The notes under the pieces are model-generated. The model was not told the origin of the DNA and did no database searches. It saw only the letters and a list, made by a program, of their open reading frames with translations. Below, one piece after another: positions 11,697 to 23,224 of a stretch of 64,000 nucleotides of DNA. The position numbers and the translations under genes are program-made. Origin of the DNA: Unio delphinus. Its lineage: Eukaryota; Mollusca; Bivalvia; Unionida; Unionidae. Position 1 is the first letter of the stretch, and each line of letters begins with the position of its first letter. The stretch is from the NCBI GenBank assembly GCA_029339505.1, contig JAQISU010000033.1:4167001-4231000 (forward strand), read 5' to 3'.

Positions 11697-12612
11697 TAAA
11701 ATGTTTATATCCGAGTTAAATACAATGACGACTCGTGCTTTTTGCATTTTTAATCAAGTGTTCCTGTTGTTTTAGTAGATATCCCATGAAAAGTAGGATT
11801 TCAGCAAATTTGACAATGATTTTAAGATCACTGCATATATTTATGAACTTACCGAAATTTACCATGTAACGAAAAAGGAATATTAACTTTGCCATGCTTA
11901 CAGTTGTACCATTACTTTGGAATGACAAACATATTTTTAAAAAAATTAGGTTATAGGTCCAAAATATAATCTAGAACATTTATTCAACAATGCACTGATA
12001 CTACACTCTTCGATTTTGAACACATCTTATTAGTGAAATATTCTTCCTTGTTTTTCTTTTTTTCCCCCGGGTCTTTCTTCGTTTTAGTTTTCCTTCCGAA
12101 ACTATCTTGAGTTGCATAGGTTTGGAGTTCGTGAAACATAGTTATGTCGCACCCGTTAAGTCGCACACCAGTAACGTTATGTCGCATCCAAATCTATATC
12201 CAAGTCGCACCTATCTGTAATATATCACTATACCAATTGATTTGTTACCATGTCATGTTTCCATAGCATTATTAGCCTTCATTAATTACATGTATTAAGT
12301 CAGTAATTAAGTTTTGTTATATAATTAATGGGGCAAAAATAGATAACATTTCAGACATCACTGATTATATTTTGTTTCTGGATATATAGTTCAGTTACTC
12401 TAACATTAGTGAATCTATATAGAATGGGAATTACTCATTGTGGATATACCAATGCAAATTCCATTATAAGCTACGGTTGCAAGATTTAGTCAAAGATTCT
12501 AAATCAAATTTATAAAATCAAGAATGAACACTATCACTGGATATAATATCAAGATAAGCATTAGAATACTGGAAGAAAAAGAAAGAATAATTTGACACAA
12601 TTAAGATGCGCA
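11697..12612 (+). repeat. Tandem 0.9 kb repeat, unit 1
   Basis: The unit is repeated at 12653-13573 with roughly 10 percent difference by eye and about 40 bases between units. Shared landmarks are ACAATGACGACTCGTGCTTT near the start, TCTAGAACATTTATTCAAC, a cluster of GTCGCAC motifs (12145-12210 here) and TTAGTCAAAGATTCTAAATC near the end. No long ORF is present. It could be a pair of promoter-type monomers or LTR-like repeats of the retroelement whose CCHC ORF begins just after unit 2. Confidence 0.85.
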
Positions 12613-12652
12613 CGGCAGTTAACATAGATATTGTCAAAATAGTTTAAGAATA

Positions 12653-13573
12653 AAAATGTTTTTATCTGAGTTAAAAACAATGACGACTCGTGCTTTTTTT
12701 TAAACAAGTGTTCTTGTTATTTTAGGTGATGCCCTTGAAAAATAGGATTTCAGCAAATTTGAAAATGATTTTGAGATTTGACAATGATTTTGAGATCACT
12801 GCATATACCTATGAACTTAACAAAAGTTACCAAATAATCAAAAAGGAATATACACTTAGCCATGATGACGTTTGCTCCATTACCTTGGAATCAGAAACAT
12901 AAGAATATAGAATTAAGTTATAGGTGCAAAATGTAATCTAGAACATTTATTCAACTATGCACTGACACTTAATTCTTAGTTTTTAAACACATCCCAAAAG
13001 TGAAATATTCTTCCTTGTTTTTCTTTTGTTTTCCGGGTTTTACTTCATTTTATTTTCCCTTCCGAAACCATCTTGAGTTGCATAGGCATGGAGTCTGCGA
13101 ATCAGTCATCTCGCACCCATTCACTCGCACACTAGTAAAGACATGTCGCACCCAAATATATATTAAAGTCGCACCCATCTGTAATATATCACTATTCCAA
13201 ATGATTTGTTACCATGTCATGTTTCCATAGCATTATTAGCCTTCATTAATTAAATGTATTAATTCACTAATTAGGTTTTGTTATATAATTAATGGGGCCA
13301 AAATAGATCACATTTCAGACATCACTAATTACATTTTGTTTCTGCATATATAGTTAAGTTACTCTAACATTAATAAATCCATAGAGAACATGGGAATTAC
13401 TCGTTGTGGATATACCTATGCAAATTCCATTAAAAGCCACGGTTGCAAGATTTAGTCAAAAATTCTAAATCAAATTCATAAGATCAAGAATGGAGACTAT
13501 CATTGGATATAATATCAAGATAAGCATTAGAATACTGTAAGAAGAAAAAAGAACAATTGTACACAATTAAGGT
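12653..13573 (+). repeat. Tandem 0.9 kb repeat, unit 2
   Basis: Second unit, with the same landmarks in the same order. Two of the four GTCGCAC motifs are changed to CTCGCAC (13110-13175). Its right end directly adjoins a CCHC zinc-knuckle ORF remnant that starts near 13575. Confidence 0.85.
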
Positions 13574-13574
13574 G

Positions 13575-13780
13575 TTATCCCTACACGGATTTTTAGTAAA
13601 GATGTGGTATAAAGGGCACATTTTCCACAGGAAATACCATAAATGCGGGAAAACATGCCACAAGCCCAAGAGGTGTAAAACTGTTACACACAAGAATAAG
13701 AAACCAAAACAACAGCGCAAGGTACAAGAGATACACCACATAAGCGAGATTACAATTTTCTACAACCAAATAAGATGGCA
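13575..13780 (+). pseudogene. CCHC zinc-knuckle (gag/ORF1-like) remnant, interrupted by a LINE
   Basis: The plus-strand frame contains YHKCGKTCHKPKRC, which fits C-x2-C-x4-H-x4-C except that the first Cys is Tyr. It is preceded by WYKGHIFHRK, the usual kind of lead-in to retroelement nucleocapsid knuckles, and followed by a very basic tail (KKPKQQRK). The frame runs into the 13-bp target-site duplication of the LINE at 13781. The basic sequence resumes at 16795, so the LINE split an older retroelement remnant. Only this piece of the element is recognisable. Confidence 0.55.
13768..13780 (+). repeat. Target-site duplication, left copy (LINE 1)
   Basis: AAATAAGATGGCA here is repeated exactly at 16782-16794, flanking the LINE. 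Confidence 0.9.
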
Positions 13781-16700
13781 GTCATCTGGAAGCCGTCAGG
13801 CCGACGACCATCGTCTCCACCAGGACCACCACTACCATCGGTACATGGAACGTGCGTACCATGTACGAGACCGGAAAGTCAGCGCAAGTAGCCGCAGAGA
13901 TGAGAAGATACAATCTCACCATCCTGGGAATCAGCGAGGCAAGATGGACTGGTTCTGGGCAGAAACGACTGGCTTCCGGCGAGTTATTGCTGTACTCGGG
14001 ACACGAGCAGGACGACGCTGCACACACCCAAGGCGTGGCACTGATGCTGTCCAAGTCAGCTCAGGGAGCACTCCTAGGATGGGAAGCACACGGCCCAAGG
14101 ATAATGACAGCCTCTTTCAGTACCAAAAAGAAGAGGATCAACATAGACATTATCCAGTGCTACGCCCCGACAAACTACAGTGAGGAAGAAGAGAAGGATG
14201 ATTTCTACGACAGGCTGCTAACCATCATCCAAGACCGACCACAGAGAAACATCATCATCGTCATGGGTGACTTCAACGCTAAGATCGGCAGCGACAACCG
14301 AGGCTACGAGGAGATCATGGGGCAGCATGGGATTGGCGAGATGAATGACAACGGAGAGAGATTTGCCGACCTGTGTGCCACAAGCAACCTGGTCATCGGA
14401 GGAAGTGTTTTCAACCACAGAAGGATACACAAGGCAACTTGGGTGTCACCAGTTGCTGACGGAAAACCAAATAGACCACGTGTGCATCGGGAGGACGTTT
14501 CGCCGCTCCCTTCGGGATGTCCGCGTTAAGCGAGGAGAAGACGTTGCCTCAGACCATCATCTACTCGTTGCCTGGATGAAGCTGAAGCTCAAGAGAAACT
14601 GGACAGGAGGTTCCAATCAATGCCGTCGTTACAACACCACGGCGCTGAGAGATAACAACAAACAGGAGAAATTCAAGATCACCCTCTCCAACAAGTTCCA
14701 GGTTCTAGAAGAGCTGCGTGAAGAAGAGACCATAGAAGACAGATGGAAAAGAGTGAAAGAGGCACTCACATCAACATGCCAAGAAGTACTGGACCCCAAA
14801 ACATACACGCACAAAGAATGGATTTCAACAGAGACGCTGAGGAAGATTCAAGAAAGAAGAGAGAAGAAGACTGCCATAAACAACAGTAGGACAAGAACGG
14901 CAGAAGCAAAAGCAAACGACGAGTACGCGGAAGCCAACAGAAGCGTCAAGCGCAGCATCAAGAAAGATAAGAAAAACTACGTAGAGATGCTGGCAACAGA
15001 AGCAGAAGAAGCAGCTCACCATGGCAACACCAGAGACCTGTATGCCACCATCAAGAAACTTTCAGGAAAGTTTGCCAAGCCAGAAAGACCAGTCAAGGAC
15101 AGGAATGGAAGAGCGATCCCAGACGAGGAAGGACAGAAGACCAGATGGGCTGAGCATTTCCAGGAACTGCTAAATAGACCAGCGCCTGCAAACCCACCAG
15201 ACGTACAGCCAGCGGAAAGTGACCTGCATATAGAGTGCGGTGCACCGACAAAAGAGGAGATTCGCAGCTCCATCAAGCAACTGAAGAGCGGCAAGTCTGC
15301 AGGACCCGACTGCATTCCGGCAGAGGCGCTGAAGGCGGACGTGGAAACCAGTGTGGAGCTCCTCTACCCGCTCTTCTGCATGATATGGGAAGACGAAGAA
15401 GTACCAGCAGACTGGAGAGAGGGCTACCTCGTCAAACTACCTAAGAAAGGTGACCTCATTGACTGCTACAACTACAGGGGGATTACGCTGTTGTCCATCC
15501 CGGGGAAGGTGTTTAACCGCATCTTACTGAACAGGATGAAAGAGGCAGTTGACCCGCATCTCCGTGACCAACAAGCTGGCTTCCGAAAGGAAAGGTCGTG
15601 CACGGACCAGATAGCGACACTGCGCATCATCTTGGAACAGTCTCTGGAGTGGAATTCGCCACTCTACGTGAATTTTCTCGATTATGAGAAAGCGTTCGAC
15701 AGCGTTGACAGGCAGACCCTCTGGAAAATACTGAGGCACTATGGAGTCCCGGAAAAGATCACCAACATCATCAGGAAGTCCTATGAAAGAATGACTTGTA
15801 GGATCGTCCACGGCAGGCAATTCACTGATGCCTTTGAAGTAAATACAGGGGTGAGACAAGGATGCCTTCTATCACCATTCCTCTTCCTGCTGGCCATCGA
15901 TTGGGTCATGAAGACATCGACAGATCAAACAAGAAACGGCATCCAGTGGACGCTGTGGAAACAGCTGGACTACCTAGATTTCGCTGATGACCTGGCTCTC
16001 CTCTCACATACCCAACAACAAATGCAGGAAAAGACCAGCATTGTTGCGGACAACTCAGCCAGCCTGGGCCTCCACATCAACAGAGGAAAGAGCAAGGTTT
16101 TCAAGACAAATGCATCCAGCAATACACCCATCACAGTGGAAGGCGATGCGCTGGAGGAGGTGAATAGCTTCACCTACCTTGGCAGAATCCTGGACAAGCA
16201 GGGAGGAACGGATGCAGACGTTAAGACACGCATCGGCAAACCAAAGGCAGCATTCCATCAGCTGAAGAACATATGGATATCAAGGCAGCTTAACATCACC
16301 GCCAAGATCAGGGTCTTCAACACCATCGTGAAGCCGATATTGCTGTACGGAGCAGAGACCTGGAGAACCACCGCTACCACCATGAAGAAAATCCAGGTCT
16401 TCATCAACACCTGCCTCAGGAAGATCCTCAAGATACGCTGGCCAGAAAGAATCAGCAACGACGAACTGTAGCAGAGAACGAAGCATTAGCCCGTTGAGGA
16501 TGACATCCTTCAGAGACGCTGGCGATGGATTGGCCACACCCTCCGCAAACCTGCTCCCAACATCACCAGGCAAGCACTCACATGGAACCCTCAAGGAAAG
16601 AGGAAAAGAGGAAGACCCAGAAACACCTGGCGCCGTGATTTGGATGCAGACGCCAAGAAGATGGGCAAGACGTGGGGACAGCTGGAGAGACTCGCACAGA

Positions 16701-16781
16701 ACCGAGACGCCTGGAGGGAGCTGGTTGGCGGCCTATGTCCCAAACGGGGCCACAGGCGGAGATGATGATGATGAGATGATG
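13781..16781 (+). mobile_element. RTE-type non-LTR retrotransposon (LINE 1), about 3.0 kb
   Basis: The element is bounded by a perfect 13-bp target-site duplication and ends in a short (GAT)n tail, the pattern left by target-primed reverse transcription. Its coding content is an N-terminal apurinic-type endonuclease and a reverse transcriptase in one long frame, starting almost at the 5' end as in RTE elements. The local GC content is clearly higher than in the AT-rich surroundings. The RTE assignment rests on the compact layout and short 3' repeat. A CR1-like relative cannot be excluded without a tree. Confidence 0.85.
13786..16765 (+). pseudogene. Endonuclease-reverse transcriptase of LINE 1 (frameshifted)
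   Basis: The endonuclease part (13786 to about 14450) shows GTWNVRTM, ILGISEARWTGSG, QCYAPTN and MGDFNAKIG, the conserved blocks of APE-type LINE endonucleases. A one-base frameshift lies between TWVSP (about 14445) and LTENQIDHV (about 14458). The reverse transcriptase follows in the next frame: NYRGITLLS, DYEKAFDSVDR, GVRQGCLLSP and the catalytic FADDLALLS (near 15977). The frame is then stopped by TAG at 16469-16471 and TAG at 16484-16486, while the C-terminal domain ([31 protein letters not shown]) continues in the same frame to a TGA at 16763. With one frameshift and two stops it cannot make an active enzyme. Confidence 0.9.
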
Positions 16782-16794
16782 AAATAAGATGGCA
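16782..16794 (+). repeat. Target-site duplication, right copy (LINE 1)
   Basis: Exact repeat of 13768-13780. It marks the 3' end of the LINE at 16781. Confidence 0.9.
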
Positions 16795-17160
16795 ACCACC
16801 AGGAGAACAAGAAAAGGCGCAGGAGAAACAAGAAGAAAATCATTAAACGACTTAAAAACAAAATAAAAAAGAACAACAAAGACAAACTCTTGAAAAAGAA
16901 AGGGATAGATTCCGGTTCAGTTGAGTCCTGAGACTCCTTGAGGGGGCGACGGAAGTGAGACTAGCAAAACAGTCGGAGTTAACCAAAGTCATGTCGTTGA
17001 AGAGAAGGAGGAAAATGAGTCGACGAGGAGAAAGTGGAGAAGGAGTACAGGGAAGATGAGGAGAAGAAATTTGGAGAAAGTCAAGAGGAAGTGGAGAAGG
17101 AATTGGGTTGGAATAGGAGAGAAGAATACACAAATTAATATAATACCAGGACAGGTGGAA
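16795..17160 (+). other. Basic, purine-rich continuation of the split retroelement remnant
   Basis: Directly after the right target-site duplication the sequence is rich in AAGAACAAGA-type codons, like the tail of the remnant at 13575-13780. No closed reading frame remains. Confidence 0.35.
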
Positions 17161-18708
17161 TTCTATCTCACACCACTAATCAAATGCTGAGATAGGCCAT
17201 TGCAGGGGCGAGCGGACGAAAAGTACATGGGAAATTTAAAGCACTTGACTATTGATTTGTTAAATTGTTTATCGCTGAATTTTTTTTAAATTAGATATTC
17301 AATCATTTAACCGCTGGCTTTGCTGACTTGTGGTTCGGAGCTGTACATCTATCTTTCTCCAATTTAACTTCCTACCAGAAACTAGCCTGGGTGGAACTTT
17401 CATAATAGTTTAGATAAAAACTTCGGAGCACCCCACCCCAATCCAACCATGACAACCCGCCACATAAACTAAGTCAATTACTCCTAATTTGCTTTGTAAA
17501 AATAACATTAAGTTTTTATTACTTGGAATTTATTTTATTCCTGTACCAATAAAAAGAAAAACAGGGTCATAGAGAGCGATAACAGGCCCTGGGGTAAGAA
17601 ACTCCCGAGCCTCTCCTAGTTCTTGCTCAAACAAACTTTTTCTTTTGAAAAATTAAAAAGTGTTGTTCGGCCCGGGCCCGTTATGAGACAATGCCAAGGG
17701 GATATTATCCCGGTTTTACACCCAACCCCGACTCATGTTGGCCCTGACAATAACCATCAAAGGTGTACAGTCAAATGCAATTCCTTATTTCAAGAAGTTA
17801 GGGACGCTGTTTTCATGAAAGAACTGCCAACATAAAAGTCAATTGTTTTATTATTTTGTTAGTAACATGTTGATGCCGTGATTTCATTGCAACTAACTGT
17901 GAAATGTCTTCTCATCCGTGAGGATATCTATTGAGTGCCAATTCAGGAAATGCAAGTTAACAAACCCTAAAACTAGCTTTTGCATAGTGGACCAATCTGT
18001 GAATTAAATCTTTATTTTTCATCAAGTGTTCATTTTACTTGGTTGTCTTTCTATCTTTTGTTCTTTTGTAGCGGCACCAGACAGATGCTCCCTCCCATGT
18101 TCGAAATAAAAGAGAAAAAAGTGTTCATTTGGTATTGTTATCCCCCCACCACCGCCGCCCCGATGTGTAGTTCTGTATTTATTTTATATATATTTATCCT
18201 CTAAAGAGTTTTAATTTTTTAAATGGGTATTGTTTCCTAGTATCTCTATAGTCTTTGTTTACCTAAATTCGAAATCCCTTCCCTAATTTGTTTTGACGAC
18301 CTTGACTAGAGGTGACCTGTTTCCCGTGTATGCTATTTATGTTTGCGCTATATGTGCGTTGCTATATATGTATTACATGCATAATTTTTTGTTGTTGGGA
18401 TAACCAGCTATTTTCAATTCACCCAGTTGTCTTATTTGTTTATTGTGACCCTCCAAATTTGGGATCAACATTTCTTTAACTTTCTTATAATTTTATTATA
18501 GTATTTTATTTAAATTGTAAAGGAAGTACGGTTTAATAATATGTTTAAAAAGAAACTTCTTGATTTAATGCTTGTATATCGGTGTCGTTCTTCGTGTTTT
18601 CTTATTTTTTATTTATTTCTTTTTTAGTACGGCTGTGCTAGAGTGGTGGTCCATCCATATTTTATTTAAAACTTGTGCTTCTCCCGACTAGAGTGGTGTC
18701 GTCTACTT

Positions 18709-18759
<51 letters not shown>

Positions 18760-19200
18760 TTTCTATCCAAAAATTTATCAATTGTTTATTGTACCCTTAA
18801 GCTGGTTTCACTTGTGCAGTGCGTGAGCTGCACAAGGAGAGTAGTAGATATAGTAAAGTAACAAATTCTTTGTATCCTGTGTATATATTACTGTTTTTGT
18901 TTGTATGTTTTTAATTTCCATTCTATATTTGGTCACATTTGTAAATGAACTGGCTAGTTTTTAAAAAAAAATGTTTTAATTAGTATATATCTTGATTATT
19001 GAAGTAATAATGTCCCATAACTTCTCAAGCCAAGTTCACTGATGCTTTTGTGTCTGGACCAAGTAGTAGTAGATAAGATAGAAAATAACTTTCAGGTAAA
19101 AGTGAAAGACCATTAACTAGCCTCAGTTAGAGTTTTCGAAGAAATGAAATTATGAGTAAGGGAAACGACTACATTAAAATAAGATGCGAAGAAAATTCCA
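17161..19200. other. Intergenic sequence with a dispersed repeat and (TTTA)n
   Basis: About 17335-17460 matches the repeat fused to WD40 copy 1 (3975-4110). A (TTTA)n tract lies at 18713-18763. A moderately GC-rich stretch at 17560-17830 has a 70-codon frame with no recognisable domain. No gene is supported. Confidence 0.5.
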
Positions 19201-19229
19201 ACATTTTTCTATGTTATGAGATTTTTTTT

Positions 19230-19600
19230 TTTAAGGTCCTGGTACAGGGGGAGCGAATGGGATCGAAAATGCACGAGGTGTCAACAAGTAGACCACATCT
19301 CAAGATATTGTAAGAACCCAAATGGCAGCCCCAACTTAACGCGGCGGGACCACCATCACCTATCATGGAAAAACTCCAACAACCAGACAGGAAGAAGGAA
19401 AACTAGATGAATTGGACATAGCTGAAATCGAAAAGACAAAAGGCCAGACGCAGAGGAAGAACATCATCAGTCTCACCAAAACGGATGAGATGATAACGCC
19501 AATAAGAGGAAATCCTATCACACTGCAAAACAAATATCAGGCACTCTCAGACGACACACTAGCGAGAAAAACGACACAGAAGAATCAGTAGAGTCATTAG
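19230..19600 (+). pseudogene. CCHC zinc-knuckle (gag/ORF1-like) retroelement remnant
   Basis: The frame at 19216-19410 contains CTRCQQVDHISRYC, a full C-x2-C-x4-H-x4-C knuckle. After a frameshift near 19405 a second frame reads DELDIAEIEK and then NKYQALSDD, resembling the C-terminal part of LINE ORF1 or gag-like proteins. Stops follow from about 19590. A lysine/arginine-rich frame at 19710-19958 may be further remnant. No start, polymerase or flanking repeats were found. Confidence 0.6.
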
Positions 19601-20365
19601 GAATAAGACCTCTCACCTCAACTCCAATGACCAAAACCATAAAACGAACGAAAACCACAAAAAAGGAAAACAGTCTTATCCCAAATCACAGAAAACACCA
19701 AGGTCGACTTTGATACACTTTAGACAGCATATGTCAAAAACTCAAAAGAAAATTATTAAGACAAAACAGAGGAGGAAGAAATCACGGAAGAGACTGAACG
19801 ACAAAAGACGGAGACAATGGAAACATAAACAGAGAAGGACGAGGAGAATGACAGGTAACGACAAAAACAACACAAATGGAAATGACAAAGACACTAAAGG
19901 CAGCGAATTAACGAAGGAAAACATCGGAAAGGAGGAAAACACCTCCGATCCGGTATAATGAGAAAATTAACATAACAAACATAATTACAAGTACTAAATT
20001 TTAAGCTAACTCAAATTTTACAAAATAGAACTATAACTGATAATCAGAACTATGTTGCTCTGCTCATATAAATGTGTACTAAATAGCACTCTTTAAACCA
20101 GATTTAGTAGTTAAAGCAAAGGTAGACTTTGGAGATGAAAAAAAAAAGAATCAGAAAATAAATAACCATATCAAATAGCAATCTTTGTTCATTGTGGTAA
20201 TTTGCATCTCTGAATTAGCAATTCTTCTATTTATATATTTTTTCTTTCTTGTTATTCATTCAATCATTTTATTTGAAGTCTGCTATTTTAGTTAGAACTT
20301 ATATGCATCCTTTTGTCGTCCGTTTCATTGTACATTCCTTTTCATTTTAAGACATATCGAAACTT

Positions 20366-20430
20366 TAGCATTGGTTGCGACATAACTGGATTAGTGTGCG
20401 ACATGACTTGGTTGCGACATGACCATGTAC
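20366..20430 (-). repeat. Short array of TGCGAC (GTCGCA) motifs
   Basis: Three copies of TTGCGACAT/TGTGCGACATGA spaced 18-25 bp apart. On the minus strand they read ATGTCGCA, the same core as the GTCGCAC clusters in the tandem 0.9 kb units at 12145-12210 and 13110-13175. Confidence 0.55.
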
Positions 20431-20628
20431 CGGAATTTGCTCGGTCTCTCTAAACACCCCAAGAACACCCCACTATTGCATATATTCGCACCAAATCTCG
20501 CAAAAACGTACCAAGAAGCGGAAAAAAAGAAAACAAGCGGGAGTTACTTCCCTTGGCAATTACTGACCTTACTAATTTTTCATATTACACAAAATATAAA
20601 ATTTTACACAAAACATAAGATGTTTGAT

Positions 20629-20672
<44 letters not shown>

Positions 20673-21351
20673 CGTGTGCGGGGTTGGGTGGGATGGTGCT
20701 GCTGTTATTGAAATTTGAAGTGGGTATTATGTATCGTTTCAGGTGTTCTTAGAGAGTCTTGGGGTGTTTAGTGAGACCCGAGTTTCCTTCATTGTATAGG
20801 AGTCAATTCCAGATAATAAGATACATCGTTCGTGTATTCAAAATAATCGGTACCAAGAATATGGCAAAATCTTTGTTGCCAACAGTATAGTTCTGAAGTA
20901 TACATTGCTACCTTTAAAATAACTTATTTATTTCAACGATTAATATTAAATAGGTTTTCTGAGGATAAATTTTGGAGTGACTTCTCTAATCATTTGGGGC
21001 GACTTCTCTAACCAGTCTGGAGCGACTTTTCCATATACGATGGGGCGAGTTCTCCAAATACCTTACTCGAGTAATTAATAAACGAGACCAACATAATTTA
21101 ATTTGCTCAACTTGCCGTCCTTCCTCCTCAATTATTTTTTTATATATAAAAAATGAATTTGTTGAAAATATTATGTAAACGTGTAGCTTGTAAAATTCAA
21201 CAGAAGGTTAAAGCACAAATTTATAAGGACCGATATTATTTTTAATATTTTTTAATACTGAGAGTTCTAGGTACAAAACCCTTGTAAAAGATAGTCAAAG
21301 AGGTTCGTATAAAACTGTATCGTGAAGTTTGTGTGATACAGAAGTTTGTTT

Positions 21352-21424
<73 letters not shown>

Positions 21425-21775
21425 CAGAATTAAACAGAAATAGTGAGGTAGTGAGAGTGATACGAATAAATTACCCAAATATGTATAAAGGTGCATTAAA
21501 CTAAACTTTTATTTGCATTGCATGTGAATATAGTGTATATCTGAACACATTTTACATACATTGGAAAAGCAAAATGCTTAAGAATTTACTCACTACTTAA
21601 ATTTGATTTGCATAAAAACACGATTATTCACTTCTCAATGAAAGATCGTATGTTATTTCCAAGTAAACTAAATTATTTTGTAAACATCTGTGAGTAATAA
21701 ATGCCTTAATATTTCAGTTTTCTTGTAAACTGGTTAACATATATAGCCATTTAATGGAGTTTTAAGTGGCATTCA
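20431..21775. other. Intergenic sequence with (GT)n, (GA)n and a GGGGCGACTTCTC array
   Basis: A (GT)n tract lies at 20631-20670 and a (GA)n tract at 21358-21420. Between them, 20970-21065 holds four degenerate 22-27-bp units built on GGGGCGACTTCTCTAA. No gene is seen. Confidence 0.7.
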
Positions 21776-21823
21776 ATTATGCAAAACATATTGCTATTGA
21801 TTTCATTGTATAAATTACAAAGG

Positions 21824-23014
21824 TTATTTATAATAACCGTGTTCGGCCATTACGATGCTATCCTCCGTCACAGAACAGATTACCAAGGGTTCAACGGGAT
21901 TCCAGGAGAATTCCAAGATCTCGCCAGAGTGACCGCAACGAACGAAAAGCAGCTCTGGTGGGACACCTCCAGCATCTTCTGCAGATTGTTCCAATCCAAG
22001 TCTGCTTATATCCCAGATGTATAGCCTTTTTTCTCTGCCAGTAGATCCCAGGATTTTCTCACTGTGAGGGGACCACTGAAGCTGGCATATTGAATCTTTA
22101 CATGACTCTATAGAGTCCAGCTTCCATTTGAAATTCCTTATATCCCACAATGCATTAGTCTCGTCCTCAGATCCAGTGGCCAGAAGAAACTCCTGATAGG
22201 AATTAAAGGCCAGGCAGTGTGCCTCAGCAGAGTGGGCATGAACAATGAGACTGCAGTGGTTTGAGCGAATGTCCCAGAACATCAGAGTCTTGTCATCAGA
22301 CACAGACCCAAACATATTTTGGTGTGAGGGATGCCATGCCACATCATTCACAATTGATGTATGTTCTGTAAAGATGGTCATTGCATCAATAACTCCTCCT
22401 TGGGTAGGCGTGGAATTGATATCCCATAAACAAATGACGTCGTCGTCCGATGCACTAATAAAATGGCCGTTTAGAATGGGACTCCAAGACAGGCCATATC
22501 CTTCTTCCTCGTGACCTTTCAATGTTAGTTCTGGACTACATTTTCCACTGGGATCAGGTTTAGATGGCTGCATTCTGTAGTCAAATACCAGCACATCACC
22601 GTACGATGTCTGTGTTGCAATGATGTAAGGATTCTGTGGCATGTAGCAAGCCTTATTCACCTCACCATCATGATTGATTTTCCTATTTATCTCAATATTC
22701 CAGTTTCCTGTTTCGTTGTCATACTGACAATCGTTAAGATGAGGATTTTCACCGGGCACCTGTACACTTGCTATCAGCAAATAGTTTTGTTCATCCCAAT
22801 TTGTGTGTGTACCCAGTATTATACTTTGCAAACTGGAGTCTTCTCCGTGTACTCTTGTAACATTGGATAACCACTGTACTGTAAGACATGGCCATTCCAG
22901 GACATGTCTAACCACGGAGTCATTGAAAACATGTTCGTCCGTATCAAATAGCTTGATATCTTTACCGTTATATATCTCTTCTTCTGCGTCATGAAAACAT
23001 CCTTCTTGCTCCAT
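21824..23014 (-). CDS. RBBP4/RBAP48-like WD40 histone chaperone, copy 2
   Basis: Single-exon 396-residue protein of the RBBP4/RBBP7 family. The start is set by MEQEGCFHDAE, which aligns with the start of copy 4. The N-terminal histone-binding block reads HVLEWPCLTVQW (about residues 38-49), followed by WD blades ending in CLWDIN, MFWDIR, ALWDIR and YIWDIS. The expected role is binding histones H3-H4 in chromatin assembly or modifying complexes in the nucleus. The C-terminus reads SIVMAEHGYYK, whereas copy 4 has [11 protein letters not shown], so a deletion of four residues removed the WD of the last blade. It is closest to copy 3. A LINE is inserted upstream of its TATA-like box. The open frame suggests it may still be expressed. 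Confidence 0.88.
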   Translation of the reverse strand: MEQEGCFHDAEEEIYNGKDIKLFDTDEHVFNDSVVRHVLEWPCLTVQWLSNVTRVHGEDSSLQSIILGTHTNWDEQNYLLIASVQVPGENPHLNDCQYDNETGNWNIEINRKINHDGEVNKACYMPQNPYIIATQTSYGDVLVFDYRMQPSKPDPSGKCSPELTLKGHEEEGYGLSWSPILNGHFISASDDDVICLWDINSTPTQGGVIDAMTIFTEHTSIVNDVAWHPSHQNMFGSVSDDKTLMFWDIRSNHCSLIVHAHSAEAHCLAFNSYQEFLLATGSEDETNALWDIRNFKWKLDSIESCKDSICQLQWSPHSEKILGSTGREKRLYIWDISRLGLEQSAEDAGGVPPELLFVRCGHSGEILEFSWNPVEPLVICSVTEDSIVMAEHGYYK

Positions 23015-23090
23015 CGTGGTTATAGATATGGTGAAAGATTCTTACGAACTGCAATGACTAGGATAGCGGTAGAGATCTATATTGTTACTG

Positions 23091-23099
23091 CTTTTTATA
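23091..23099 (-). promoter_or_regulatory. TATA-like box (TATAAAAAG) of WD40 copy 2
   Basis: On the minus strand TATAAAAAG lies about 77-85 bp before the ATG, within a 5' flank related to those of copies 3 and 4. The LINE insertion point (23215-23224) is about 120 bp further upstream. Confidence 0.55.
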
Positions 23100-23214
23100 T
23101 TCTAACCCTCGCATGTCCTTATGCATTATTTCACAACAAGCCAATTAGACATCAAACTGACCAAATAGTACGTCAGTTTATAGAAGGATTAGTAGTTTTG
23201 CCTTCTAGCATATG

Positions 23215-23224
23215 CCATAGGTCG
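23215..23224 (+). repeat. Target-site duplication, left copy (LINE 2)
   Basis: CCATAGGTCG here is repeated at 25311-25320. The uninterrupted site is visible (inverted) upstream of WD40 copy 3 near 35470, which confirms the insertion point. Confidence 0.9.

Noticed and set aside
16494..16787. 97-codon frame [10 protein letters not shown]...
   Set aside because: Shadow of the LINE C-terminal domain, which continues in the main frame after two stops.
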